64,000 bases of DNA from positions 9,887,558 through 9,951,557 of the forward strand of contig ML677351.1 in NCBI GenBank assembly GCA_007922305.1, read 5' to 3'. Source of the DNA: Dermatemys mawii. Taxonomy: Eukaryota > Chordata > Testudines > Dermatemydidae. Made by a program: the position numbers and the translations under genes. The notes below the pieces were generated by a model. The model had not been told where the DNA came from, made no database searches, and worked only from the letters and a program-made list of their open reading frames with translations. Below, one piece after another: positions 11,471 to 21,412 of the stretch. The first letter of the stretch is position 1, and every line of letters begins with the position of its first letter.

Positions 11471-12980
11471 AGAAGTAGCCATTCTGAATCTATTTCTTAG
11501 TGCCTTGGAGGGCAGGGGAAGGGAGGAAGTTTTCACTGCACTCTGCTCGGCATACTTTAAAAAACAAAGAAATCCCATACCACACGAAACCAGGAAAACA
11601 AACCTACAGTGCACAAGCAGCATATAGCAGCAGAGAGGCAGGTGGAGCAAGTGAAGATGAAGTGTGGGAAGCAGTTATACTCCCATGGGCAGCCCAGGGG
11701 CAGCAGAAGAAAAGGGTTGTGCTCTGCCTCCTGGAACCATTTCTCTGTGGTAACCGAGAAGCTATATGGGACTTCCTGAAGTTACTGTTTACTTTAGCAG
11801 GGGCAGGAGACATAGTCCACTGTTCGGTGGACCTATCTCAGGAGGTGACGACAAGATGAGTTTGAGGGAGGGGAGAATTCTGCAATGACCCCACGGAACC
11901 AAACTCCATCTCCTGTATCAAAAAGCCTAGCAAAGAAGCCAAAATGTTCAGTGATAGAAACCTCAGCCCAATATCCCTGTTCCCAAACCACTCTATTCAA
12001 AGATTTGGAGCAGAGGGAATGGGTGTTATGGCCTGTCAGCCCAACAGGGAACCTTACTATCACATAGTTAGATGCATAACATATAAAGTCTGCCCAGAAT
12101 CCTCATTCATTGAAAAGCTCAGCCAAGAAGCTACAAATTGGAGTGTGACAAACATCACCATCAAATTTTGCTCCCTCTCGAAACATTAGGGTTGCAAGGA
12201 GGTTATGGCTCAGCAATCCTACAGGTCATGTAATGTATCCTGGCTTAGCCCCAGATATCATCAGAAACAGAACAGCAGTGAAATGTAGGCCAGCTGAGCC
12301 AAATACATGTTCTCTCAGCATGTCTGGAAATACTCATACTGTCCTTGAGCACCATTTGGCAATGTGATGGAACTCTGTCACATTTCACACAGGGCATCAA
12401 GTGTGGCAAAACATTTTTTCCCCCTAAAGTTAAAAAAGGCATTAAGGACCCCCCTCTCCGCCCCCTCCAAAAAAATACTAGCATTTTTCCATTAGAATTA
12501 TGAACCAAATATTAGGTTATTTTAAAGAAACTGGCATGGTTTTGTAAACTATTTCACTTGCCCAAGCTGCCTTTTTCAATGAAATCTTAACCAGCTCTAA
12601 TCCAAAGTCCATGGACTTTAATGAGCATTAGATTTGGCCCCTGATGTGTGGACAAGGATTGTGCATGCCTTCATCTTCTGCCAATTTCAGCAAATTATTC
12701 CTGGCATTTCTAGTACTGTCATCCATGTTAGTTGTCCTCATTGTACTTCCCTACCGCTCGGCAGCCAAATTATGGTTTTCCCTGCACAGATGGAATCATT
12801 CTGCTCTCTTGTGCACTCTTAAAGGAACATCAGTGATTTGGTCCTTGTTGGGGAGTAGTGCTCTCCCTTGACAGAGAAAACTAAACCTCACAATATCTCA
12901 ACTATCTTAGTAGGACTGAAAATACTGAGTTTCCAACAGATCACAGTGGTCACTATGGGGGATAGGGCAATACATTATGA
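11471..12980. other. Stretch without recognised gene
   Basis: Frames up to 119 residues (11500-11859 on +) and their antisense shadows show no domain and no codon pattern distinct from the surroundings. No repeats were named. Confidence 0.45.
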
Positions 12981-12981
12981 G

Positions 12982-13145
12982 TTACATTTTCAAAAGGGTG
13001 TAAGTGACTTAGGAGCATAAGACCCATTTTCAAAAGTGACGTAGACATGTTAACTCTTATTGACTTGGGTTCCAGGTGCCAAAATCACTTCCGAAAACGG
13101 GACTTAAGCTCCTAACTCACTTAGGCACTTTTGGAAATATTACTT
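12982..13145. mobile_element. Palindromic MITE-like repeat
   Basis: The left arm 'attttcaaaagggtgtaagtgacttagg' is mirrored by the right arm, which reads in reverse 'atttccaaaagtgcctaagtgagttagg'. An internal 'cccattttcaaaagtgacgt' repeats the arm motif. The whole unit could fold back on itself. This layout matches a dispersed palindromic family common in reptile and bird DNA. I assign the class, not a name. Confidence 0.55.
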
Positions 13146-13344
13146 TGATATTTGATATAATTCAGCTGTCTGGTTATGATTTAATAATATTTTAAATAAG
13201 AGGAGTAAATGAAATGTTATGATATAAAATACTATAGCTGTGAACAGTAATTGACAAATACATAAAAATCAGGAGCTTGTGACCTATGGATCAAACAACT
13301 TCTAACAAGGTGCTCAGCACCAACAAAACTGAATGAAGTCAACA
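13146..13344. other. AT-rich stretch without recognised feature
   Basis: No gene or repeat was recognised. Confidence 0.4.
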
Positions 13345-13455
13345 GTCCTGCAATCTTAACTCATGTGAGTAATCCCTATTTAGACAAACTGAAGACAATA
13401 TCAGCTGACATTCATGGAGTCACTGAGCTGAGTAAAGGTTGCAGAATGAAGACTC
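13345..13455. repeat. Decayed palindromic interspersed repeat
   Basis: 'cctgcaatcttaactcatgtgagtaa' on the left and 'actgagctgagtaaaggttgcagaatg' on the right form loose inverted arms. It resembles the family at 25918-26100. Confidence 0.4.
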
Positions 13456-13687
13456 ATGGAAGATGAGACTCTCTTATGGTCTCTTTGCTCAGGGGCAGGC
13501 CCTAAATCAGACATAACATATCAAGCAGTAACAATTAAGAGGGAGGATGGTGGAAATACAGAAAGGAGAAATATAAAGGAAGTATGGAAGAAATAGAAGA
13601 ATGAGTAAGGTAAAATGTTAGAAAGGAAAGAGGAAATGCATAGGTATAACTTAGTTAATGTTTTTACTTCTCAGTCCAGGAGACACG
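13456..13687. other. Purine-rich stretch, no gene
   Basis: A run of ga-rich sequence (about 13530-13640) with no coding signal. Confidence 0.4.
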
Positions 13688-13938
13688 GGGGCTTGTCTTC
13701 ACTACCGCGGGGAAAGATCGATCTTATGGTGATCGATTTATTGCATCCCGTCAGGACGCGATAAATCGATCGCCAACGCTGCCCCCGTCGACTCCGGAAC
13801 TCCAGCTCTCTCCGAGGAGTAAGCCGGAGTCGACGGGGGAGTGCGCCGCCGACTGCCCTCGCCGTGAGGACGGGAGGTAAGTCGGCTGCAGGTTGCATAT
13901 CTGCAGTCGATCTCCCCCACACTGGTGAAGACCAGCCC
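13688..13938. mobile_element. CpG-rich hairpin MITE, about 250 bp
   Basis: The termini are inverted: 'gggcttgtcttcac' at the left and 'gtgaagaccagccc' at the right. Inside are two further perfect or near-perfect hairpins: 11-bp arms GATCGATTTAT (13731-13741) with ATAAATCGATC (13761-13771), and 16-bp arms at 13782-13797 and 13824-13839 centred on a 26-bp loop. It shares internal words with 57508-57787 ('ataaatcgat') but is far richer in CpG, suggesting a younger copy. The superfamily (Harbinger-like) is inferred from relatives; no clear target duplication was read. Confidence 0.75.
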
Positions 13939-14340
13939 ACAGACTTGGCTTTCACCTCAAGACCAAAAACATTAAGACACTTGATCACAGCCTTTAACAG
14001 GTCAAGAAACTAGTGACACATAATCTTAGCTCTAAGGAGCTGAGAAGCGATACAATAGAGTTTTCTCCCTCTCTTTGTAATTACACAGACTGTTTGCCCA
14101 ATTATATACATTTACAAGATATATTAATTTTGTTCTTTTTTCCAGTATGGCAACCGTATCAATAGACATAAAAATAAATGTCATCGGACCAACAAAATCA
14201 CCTTAATCATGAGCAGTTTTAACAGGAGAACCACAGAAGCATATTGCCTTCTCTTAGCACAATATGTTGCCACTGGATTTTTCTAATATTCTTGAAACTC
14301 CTCTGACAATAATTTCACAACTCAGGGCCCAAGATATGTT
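13939..14340. other. Stretch without recognised gene
   Basis: Nothing coding or repetitive was recognised. Confidence 0.4.
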
Positions 14341-14344
14341 TCAG

Positions 14345-14425
14345 TAGACTGATTTTCAAAAGGCACCATGCAAACCTGCAACTCTCACTTAACAGGAGTG
14401 GTGAGGGTTTTGAAAATCAGATAAA
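14345..14425. repeat. Short palindromic repeat
   Basis: 'ctgattttcaaaaggcacc' on the left and 'ggttttgaaaatcag' on the right are inverted around a 40-bp centre. It is probably a small member of the 'ttttcaaaag' palindromic family at 12982. Confidence 0.5.
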
Positions 14426-14788
14426 AGCCCCTTCATTTGTGTAGTAAAGTCACAGCACAATTCATTCTCAGTCACACAGAACTTTTCAATGGGTTCTATG
14501 TAATGTCATTAAAGCTTTTCTAAGCCATCAGAAAGAAGGCAAAGATCCCTTTGTGACCTCATAGGTGACACAGCTCAGGCTGCTGCTCCTCTATCCACAC
14601 ACTTCCATTATTTTCAACTGATTTCAATTTAGCATTCAATCAGCTTCAATTAGTTGTTGCTTTTGTAAACAATAGCTAATGTGAAGTGTTTGAAGTGATG
14701 TGTATGTATGCTCCTGGCCTTGCACCAGAGTCTACAGGAAAGACAGCGTTTTCCACTGTATGTTCTGAAGCAAATCAGAGAAAGAAAA
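14426..14788. other. Stretch without recognised gene
   Basis: No coding signal. Confidence 0.4.
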
Positions 14789-14819
14789 GTGTGTGTGTGT
14801 GTGTACCATGCTGACAGGG

Positions 14820-14851
<32 letters not shown>
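14789..14851. repeat. (GT)8 facing (AC)15 microsatellite pair
   Basis: (GT)8 at 14789-14804 and (AC)15 at 14822-14851 are complementary and separated by 17 bp, so the tract can form a hairpin. The open frames across it on both strands follow from the repeat. Confidence 0.9.
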
Positions 14852-14853
<2 letters not shown>

Positions 14854-14970
14854 ACACATAACAACATATGCTTGGAAAGTATTGGATGGACAAAATGATG
14901 ATATTAGTACAACTTTTCCTGTCATTTATACCGGTGTACATTCAGAGTAACTCTGCTGATGTCTGGAGAG

Positions 14971-14973
14971 TTA
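14971..14973. repeat. Target-site duplication TTA (left), paired with 19098-19100
   Basis: TTA directly abuts both termini of the Harbinger element, matching the 3-bp target preference of the superfamily. Confidence 0.85.
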
Positions 14974-15331
14974 GGGCTTGGTTACACTGGCACTTTATAG
15001 CGCTATAAAGCCCCCACGAGCGCCATAACCTCCTCCCTGTCCACACTGGCAAGACACGAAGAGCGCTATAACTGCTGAGTTATAGCGCTATTGTTAATCC
15101 ACCTCCGCACGGGGAATAAGGGCTGTAGTGCAGCTGCTGTAGCGCTACAGCAAGAATGTGGACACCCACTGCACATTAATTGGCCTCCAGCTCATCCCAT
15201 AATTCCTGTTCGAGCCACTCTGGTCATCACTTGCAAACTCTTTTGTCCTGTCCTCAGGTGACCACACGTCAGACCCGCTCTTTAAAATTCCAGGGAAATT
15301 TGAAAATCCCCTTCCTGTTTGCTCCAGCCAA

Positions 15332-15447
15332 GCGTGGCGTGCTCTCAGGGAATCCTTGCAGGTGATCATTCTCATTGATCTGATTGATTGCGTGGCGTGG
15401 TCTCAGGGAATCATTGCAGGTGATAATTCTGATTGATCATCATGACT
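15332..15447 (+). repeat. 58-bp tandem duplication upstream of the Myb-like gene
   Basis: Two copies of a unit starting 'gcgtggcgt', the first at 15332 and the second at 15390, continue 'ctcagggaatc.ttgcaggtgat.attct.attgatc'. They differ at a few positions. The second copy overlaps the start of the gene at 15433, so the duplication may place promoter or 5' leader sequence in two copies. Confidence 0.8.
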
Positions 15448-17280
15448 CCACGTGCCATGTCTCCTAGCAATAGGCGATCCCCAGCATGGAGCAATAGCGA
15501 GGTGCTGGACCTCATCAGCTGTTGGAGGGAAGAGGCTGTTCAGTCTCAGCTGCGGTCTAGCCGCAGGAATTTTGATACCTATGGGCAGATATCACCGGCG
15601 TTGGCGGAAAGAGGCCATGAGCGGGACACTCTGCAGTGCCGTGTTAAGGTAAAGGAGCTTAGGAATGCGTATCGCAAAGCCTGCGAGGCAAACGGCCACT
15701 CCGGGGCAGCCCTGGTGACTTTCAGATTTTATAAGGAGCTGCACGCGATAGTTGGTGGTGATCCTACGGTCACTCCATCGACCACCATGGACACTTCCCA
15801 GCCCATCAGTGAAGGGGGGGTGAGGACAAGGACGAAGAGCAGGAGGATGAAGAAGAGGAGGAGGATGAGGACGAGGCGGCAGCGACCCAGGGCACGGAGG
15901 AGTCCCTGGACGCATGCAGCCAGGAGCTCTTCTCAACCCAGAAGGGCAGCCAGCCACAGCATCCGGCAGTTGCAGGGGCCAGCTCAGCAGCGGATTGCGG
16001 AGGTAAAGCTGCTTTTCTATGGGGAAGGCTGGCAGCTTGGGGTGGAAAGGTTTGCTTGCCTACATGTGGAATAGAGCATTGATGTAGTCTATCACCTCGC
16101 GGTAGTCATCATCAGTAATCTCTTCAAAGGTCTCAATAAGAGAGCTTGCAATGCACCTGCGCAGGTTTCCCGGGAGAGCCAGCGTGGTCCCCGTCTCGGT
16201 CACGGTCACTAGTCCCCGCCACTGTGCTACAATGGGTGGGGGGAGCATTGCTGCACATAGGCAAGCTGCATATGGCCCTGGGCGGAAGCCGCATCTCATT
16301 AAAATCCCTTCCCTTTGTTCCTCAGTGACTCGAAGCAACAAGATATCTTCCAGGACAAACACCTATGGAGAATGTTGGAACAGTGTTCAGAGTAGGGCTT
16401 CTGCCACTTCCCGGCACTCCACCCCGCCCCGCCACAGCTTTTCAGGGCAGGGAAGAAATCCTTCCCCCTGCCTGCTGCTCAGAGTGGGGCTCCTGCAACT
16501 TACCGGCACTCCCCACCCCCTCCCCCGGCACAGCTTTTCTGAGGCAGGGAAAAAATCATTTCCCTTGCCTCTGGAGTGCACTCACCATAGCAGAGGCTCC
16601 GTTGCTGTATCTGTGCTCTCTGTGGGACAGGCAAACGGGGAATGCGGGGGAATCATAGGCATGTCTGCTCTTTACAAGGGAACCACTGTTAAATGTATCT
16701 TTTTATTTTAGAAGGGTCGTCCTTGAGCCCTGTGCCATCGCTCTTATCAACAGCTGAGAGGCTGAGGCAACTGAGGAAGCGGCCACGAAGGAGCAAAGAG
16801 GATCTTGTACAGCAAGTAATGCAACAGGCTGTAACGGAGAATCGAGTTGCACAGAGGTGGAGGGAGAACGAGAGCAAGTTGAGGGAGAAGGCGTGGAAGG
16901 AGAATGCGATTCACCGCCGGAAAAGCACCGATAAGCTGTTCTCATTACTGCAGCTTCAACTGGAGACTATGCAGTGGATTGTCACCCTTCAGGAGGAGAA
17001 GCACCGCGCTCTCCACCCCAATTATCATTTGCCCCAAATCCCTTCCCCTTCTGTGCCTCAGTACCCTCCAGGCCACTATCATCAGCTATATGGTTATCAC
17101 CATCCACAGCTGCCTCCAACCCCTCTGTCTTCGCCGAACAACCCCCAAATCCTGGACCATTATCCACTGCAGTCAACCCCTAATAACATGCCTTACTGCC
17201 CTCCGCAAATGGGGTTCGGGGGACATGGCCACTGTGAGGGCACTGGAGACTCAGAGACCTGGACATATTCCGATCTCTGA
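15433..17280 (+). pseudogene. Harbinger accessory protein, Myb/SANT-like (trihelix), two exons, frameshifted
   Basis: Exon 1 (15433-16002) encodes a Myb/SANT-like DNA-binding domain at residues about 16-105: W19 and W31 as core aromatics, then the recognition-helix region 'CRVKVKELRNAYRKACEANG' (about 69-88). After residue 126 the frame breaks in a run of G at 15814-15820. Restoring one base would open an acidic Glu/Asp-rich stretch that runs to a splice donor (gtaaag at 16003). The acceptor (tttattttag) ends at 16711, and exon 2 (16712-17280) gives a basic, probably helical part ('ERLRQLRKRPRRSKEDLVQQ') and a Pro/His/Tyr-rich tail, ending in TGA. In Harbinger systems this protein binds the transposon ends and brings the nuclease to the nucleus; NAIF1 is the domesticated vertebrate relative. 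The intron is inferred from splice consensus and frame continuity. Confidence 0.85.
16003..16711 (+). other. Predicted intron of the Myb-like gene, with an internal duplication
   Basis: Bounded by GT (16003) and a pyrimidine tract plus AG (16710-16711). It holds a roughly 90-110-bp direct duplication: 'gcttctgccacttcccggcactcc' to 'cttccccctgcct' (about 16398-16472) is repeated as 'gctcctgcaacttaccggcactcc' to 'tttcccttgcct' (about 16489-16570), each containing 'cacagcttttc' and 'caggga'. Frames within it are not genes. Confidence 0.7.
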
Positions 17281-17365
17281 CTGACCCCATGCCACCCCCA
17301 TTGCACCTCCCCCGGCTTCCCCCTCACACGCATCACAATATTTTCTTTCAGCAACCAAAGTACCT

Positions 17366-17412
17366 GTTGAATAAATTAATTGTCTTTTTAATAAATGGGT
17401 TTCTTTATTAAG
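17366..17412. terminator. Convergent polyadenylation signals between the two Harbinger genes
   Basis: On +, AATAAA occurs at 17370-17375 and 17390-17395, about 90-110 bp after the Myb-like stop codon. On -, AATAAA reads at 17404-17409, about 90 bp after the transposase stop at 17501. The two transcripts therefore end in a shared 220-bp interval, or overlap there. Confidence 0.7.
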
Positions 17413-17500
17413 TGTACATAGATTATTACAGGCTACAGAAAAGCAAATGCCTGTTCCTGTTAAAAGAATGCTCCCTCCCTCCCTCCGTCTGCACCCCACT

Positions 17501-18728
17501 TTAGAACTGGCTTTCAGCCTCAAAATGCTCCCTCAAGGCTTCCCTTATCCTAACAGCCTCACGCTGGTCCCCTCTAAGAACCCTGCTCTCTGGCTGGGCG
17601 TATGTGGCCTCCAGGCGTTGAACCTCTGAGGACCATGCCTGAGTGAAGCCTTCACCCTTCCGCTCACAAAGATTATGTAGGGCACAGCATGCGGAAATAA
17701 CCGCGGAGATACTACCCTCGGCCAAGTCTAGCCTCCCATAAAGACAGCACCAGCGCGCCTTGAGACACCCAAAAGCACACTCCACAGTCATTCGACACCG
17801 GCTAAGCCTGTAGTTGAACCTTTCCTGACTGCTGTCCAGGCTCTCTGTGTAGGGTTTCATGAGCCAGGGCATTAAAGGGTAAACAGGGTCGCCAAGAATC
17901 ACTATGGGCATTTCCATTTCCCCCACGGGGGAAGAAAGTCCCGGCTTGCAGCTTCATGAACAGGCCGGTGATGCGGAAGATGTGTGCTTCATGCACCTTT
18001 CCAGACCAGCCAGCGTTAATGTCAGTAAAACGCCCATGGTGATCCACAAGCGCCTGGAGAACCATGGAGAAGTACCCCTTTCAGTTAACGTACTTGTCTG
18101 CTAGGTGGGCGGGCGCCAGAATAGGTATATGGGTCCCATCTATCGCCCCTCCACAGTTAGGGAAACTCATTTCTTCAAAGCCAGCAACAATATCATGCAC
18201 GTTACCCAGAGTCGCGATTTTTCATAGCAGGATGCGATTAATGGCCCTGCACACTTGCATCAGCACAATTCCAACGGTTGACTTTCCAACCCCAAACTGG
18301 TTGGCCACCGATCGGTAGCTGTCTGGTGTAGCCAGCTTCCAGATCGCGATAGCCACCCGCTTCTCCACCGGGAGGGCAGCTCTCAATCTGGCGTCCTTGA
18401 GCCGCAGGGCGGGGGCGAGTTGAGCACACAGTCCCATGAAAGTGGCTTTTCTCATTCAAAAGTTTTGCAGCCACTGCTCGTCGTCCCAGACTTCCATGAC
18501 GATGCGATCCCACCACTCTGTGCTCGTTTCTCGTGCCCAGAAGCGGCGTTCCACGGCCGTGAGCATGTCCGTTAATGAGACAAGAAGCTTCGTGTCAAAC
18601 GCATTCACCGCTTCGATCTCGTATTCAGACTCATCACTGTCATCCTGCATGTCAAGGATTAACTCCACTGCACACAGAGATGTGCTGGCGACAGTCGTCA
18701 GCATATTCCTCAGCAGTTCTGTATTCAT
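17501..18728 (-). pseudogene. HARBI1-like DDE transposase, three in-frame TGA stops and one frameshift
   Basis: Conceptual length is about 409 codons from an ATG at 18728, in the usual range for the family. The order is an acidic N-terminal part, then a helix-turn-helix-like region ending 'SYRSVANQFGVGKSTVG' (about 18300), then the DDE nuclease fold: D1 in 'GAIDGTHIPI' (codon 18138-18140), 'DHHGRFTDINAGWSGKVHEA', D2 in 'ILGDPVYPLMPW' (codon 17888-17890) and E in 'CRMTVECAFGCLKARW' (codon 17780-17782). All three catalytic codons are present. Lesions are TGA at 18456-18458, 18222-18224 and 18081-18083, with the frame continuing through each, and a one-base-deletion-type shift in C/G runs at 17920-17931. 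Where family context is clear, each TGA sits where CGA (Arg) is expected, consistent with CpG decay. The enzyme would excise and insert the element at TWA targets. Confidence 0.9.
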
Positions 18729-19078
18729 TGCAGCACACAACAATGGAAGACGGAGCGCGCCTTGCTGAAACCATTGAAAGATGGCGCCGGAGGTGGAAGG
18801 AAACACAGGGATTTCTGAGATATGCCAAAAAGCATCATGGGTAGTTGAAACAGGATACAGAATGCCCCGCAAGTGATGCCCCCCCACCACAAGGCATTGC
18901 GCCAGATCGGGAAGAGGTGTACTGTGGGATACATGCCCTAATGCGCTGCTCTTAATGCTGCATTAAGTGCCGCAAATGTGGCCATGCTATAACGTTGGAG
19001 CATCTCAGTGTGGACATACAATAGCGCTATTCATATTACTGTATAAGGGGACCGCTATAACCAATAGCGCTATAATCT

Positions 19079-19151
19079 TGTAAGTGTAACCATGCCCTTA
19101 CTCCATATTTATACCTGCTTCACTGAGAATAAGGGCATGGTTACACTTACA
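19079..19151. repeat. Perfect 22-bp inverted repeat formed by two facing Harbinger ends
   Basis: 19079-19100 (right end of the 4.1-kb element plus its TTA) is exactly complementary to 19130-19151 (TAA plus the left end of the next element). The spacer is 29 bp. It arises from two related elements meeting by the same type of end. Confidence 0.9.
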
Positions 19152-19806
19152 GGATTATAGCACTTTTGGTTATAGCGGTCCCCGTATACAGCAATAGGTA
19201 TAGCGATATAGCATGGCCACACTGACACCTGCCAGTAGTATAGCGTGGCCACATTTGCAGCACTTCAGGCGGCATTAGGAGCAGTGCATTAGGGCAGGTA
19301 TCCCAGCATTCAGCTGTGTGCAACGTGCTTTTCAAACAAGAGGGGTGAGGGGGAACGTGTTGTGTGTACGCGGAAGGAGAGAGCGAGTGAATTTTCAGCT
19401 GCTGAGACAAATTTCCTTTGCCTGCTAGTCTTTTCTTTTACAGAGGCACACTCCCTAAACATTTGCACTGCTGATTATCCGAGTTAAGAGATAAACTGTG
19501 AAAACATACTTCCGCATTCCTCCAGCCGAGTTCAAAACAAAGGGAAGAGACGTCAATTGCCTTAAATGGCTCGAAGCGTCTCCAGAGATCACTCTTGCGC
19601 TTGTAGTGTTAATGCCCATTCACACTGGCGATAATACGCAACCCTCAATATGCAATAGTTGTTAATCCTCAGGGAAGGGTGGATTATCAGGACCAGTATA
19701 ACTGTGGGTTTATAGCGCTCTACATGCCTTGCCAGTCTGGACGGGTAGGGAGTTATAGCACTCCTGGAGGCTTTATAGCGCTGTAAAGTGCAGTGTAACC
19801 AAGGCC
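19133..19806. mobile_element. Non-autonomous Harbinger relative, 674 bp, in opposite orientation
   Basis: The left end (GGGCATGGTTACACTTACA) matches the right end of the neighbouring 4.1-kb element, and about 170 bp of subterminal sequence follow the same order ('ttatagcggtcccc', 'tagcatggccaca', 'gcattagggca'). The right end, in reverse, matches the left end of that element ('ccttggttacactg', 'tatagcgctataaa', 'gttaatcc'). It is thus an internally deleted, diverged copy in inverted orientation, without a gene. Flanks are TAA (19130-19132) and TCA (19807-19809), an imperfect 3-bp duplication. Confidence 0.85.
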
Positions 19807-19809
19807 TCA

Positions 19810-21084
19810 GATTCAGCACACTGAATTTCTTTAGATAGTTGAAGGAGTATTTGGAGAGTCAGGCTTCCAAAAGTCTGCTAGCTGTGATGGTCAAACTATC
19901 TGTCACTCTGAAGTATTTTCACACAATGTCTTTTTAGTTGCCCTCTGGTGACAGTGCAAGAATGAGGTACTGTTTCCCCTTCCCCACTGTATCAATCAAT
20001 TTCTAGATGATAACATCGAGAGATAGGGTCAAATTCTGCCTTCAGATATTTACATCCATCTCCCAGTGTGAGCTGCATGTGCAAATGAAATGGCACAATA
20101 TTGCTTATATTAAGTTTTACGCTGAAAGAGAACACTAGACTCAAGTAATGAAATAACTCCAGGACACTAGTATTTTCCATCCCTCTGTATGCCATAGTTT
20201 TGCACATACTTACCACTCATGACTCCAATGTGTAAATCAAGGAACATATACAGGCAGGAATTCTTATGATTCCATGCATCTGCAATTTTGTTTATGGTGA
20301 GAATTGTAACATACTTAACTGTGATTGTGAGATCATGGTTATGTCTTGGCTTTTAGAGGCTCAGACAACCACCTCTTGCAAGTAATCAGAATGAAAGAGA
20401 TTCTTTTGGTTAGTAGAATAATTTATAATTACAAGACATGGGCTGATACTGGGAAGAATCAATTTTCCTAGCTTATATTTTACAGGTGAGGATGGATTTC
20501 CTCCAGAAAACCTACCCAACTGTTTCAACATCTCCAAAATCGCTCAAAGTTACACTATAATGAGATTCAAAAGATTCTTCAGGAAAGTTGGAAGGACTTT
20601 TGGCATTTTAAAGATACGTATTTAAGCAACTTGATAAATGTTAATATGCTATCATCATCACTCTGTGTAAGATGTTCCTGGCATGTTGCTATTTACACAA
20701 TAATGCCATCCAATGTGGGCATCTTTAATAGAAGTGAAAGACAGATCTATACATCTTATAGTCTTAGATCCATATACACAATCTTCAGACAAAGACAGTT
20801 TGCAAAAAACAAACAAATGCAGACATAGAAGAAGGCAGGATTCTAAGAGAGAATAGAATGGATTGCATCTCCAGTAGGTACATCCATCACCAAAGTATCT
20901 GAGTGTACTATTATGGTGGAACAACATGGAAGGGTTTTTAAGGGAAGTAAACAATTTCTCAAAATATAAAGGTACTTGGAAAAGGTAAAAATTAAGGAGA
21001 TTTTTGTCATTCTAAAGTGGCCTCCTGTTCCAAAAGATAAGTAAGTAAAATGGCATCAGCTTACTCAACAGGCCTGCCTTTCTG
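19810..21084. other. Stretch without recognised gene
   Basis: Only short frames; no repeat was named with confidence. Confidence 0.45.
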
Positions 21085-21175
21085 TATGTATGCAATGTAG
21101 TTGTAGACATATTCATCCCAGGATATTAGAGAGAGAAGGTGGGTGAGGTAATCTCTTTCACTGACCAACTTCTGT
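21085..21175 (+). repeat. Fragment of a common turtle/amniote interspersed repeat
   Basis: The words 'cccaggatattagagagag', 'aaggtgggtgaggtaat' and 'gaccaacttctgt' form a series I recognise as a very abundant dispersed repeat in turtle DNA. It is cut at 21175 by MITE sequence. The class is not certain. Confidence 0.5.
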
Positions 21176-21412
21176 GAAGATGCGATAAATCAACTGCTGA
21201 GCACTCTCCCGTTGACTTCAATACTCCACCGGAGCAAGAGGCGCAGGCAGAGTCAATGGGGTAGCATTAGCAGTCGACTCACCGCAATAAGGACACCGCA
21301 GAAAGTAGATCTAAATATGTTGACTTCAGCTACGTTATTCGTGTAGCCAGAGTTGCGTAGCTTAGATCGATATCCCCTCCTTTCTCCTCTCTCCATGTGG
21401 ATCAGGCCTTAG
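21176..21412. mobile_element. Decayed hairpin MITE, same family as 57508-57787
   Basis: Shares 'gcgataaatcaactgctgag', 'aggacaccgcagaaagtagat', 'gacttcagctacgttattcgtgtag' and 'gttgcgtagcttagatcgat' with the inner MITE at 57.5 kb. The terminal repeats are poor. It sits directly at the cut edge of the repeat at 21085, suggesting insertion into it. Confidence 0.6.

Larger units (their letters stand above)
14974..19097. mobile_element. Near-complete Harbinger (PIF/Harbinger) DNA transposon, 4124 bp
   Basis: The element starts GGGCTTGGTTACACT and ends AGTGTAACCATGCCC, inverted termini differing at a few bases. It is flanked by the exact 3-bp duplication TTA (14971-14973 and 19098-19100), the TWA-type target of PIF/Harbinger elements. 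Subterminal regions carry many 'tatagcgctata' palindromes on both sides, probable transposase or accessory-protein binding sites. Inside are two genes facing each other: a Myb/SANT-like protein on + (15433-17280, one intron) and a HARBI1-like DDE transposase on - (18728-17501), with polyadenylation signals between them. This is the standard two-gene layout of the superfamily. Both genes carry disabling lesions, so the copy should not move on its own. Confidence 0.92.

Noticed and set aside
14974..19806. Both Harbinger elements as one composite transposon
   Set aside because: Outer ends match, but the flanking triplets TTA and TCA differ, while the 4.1-kb element alone has an exact TTA duplication.
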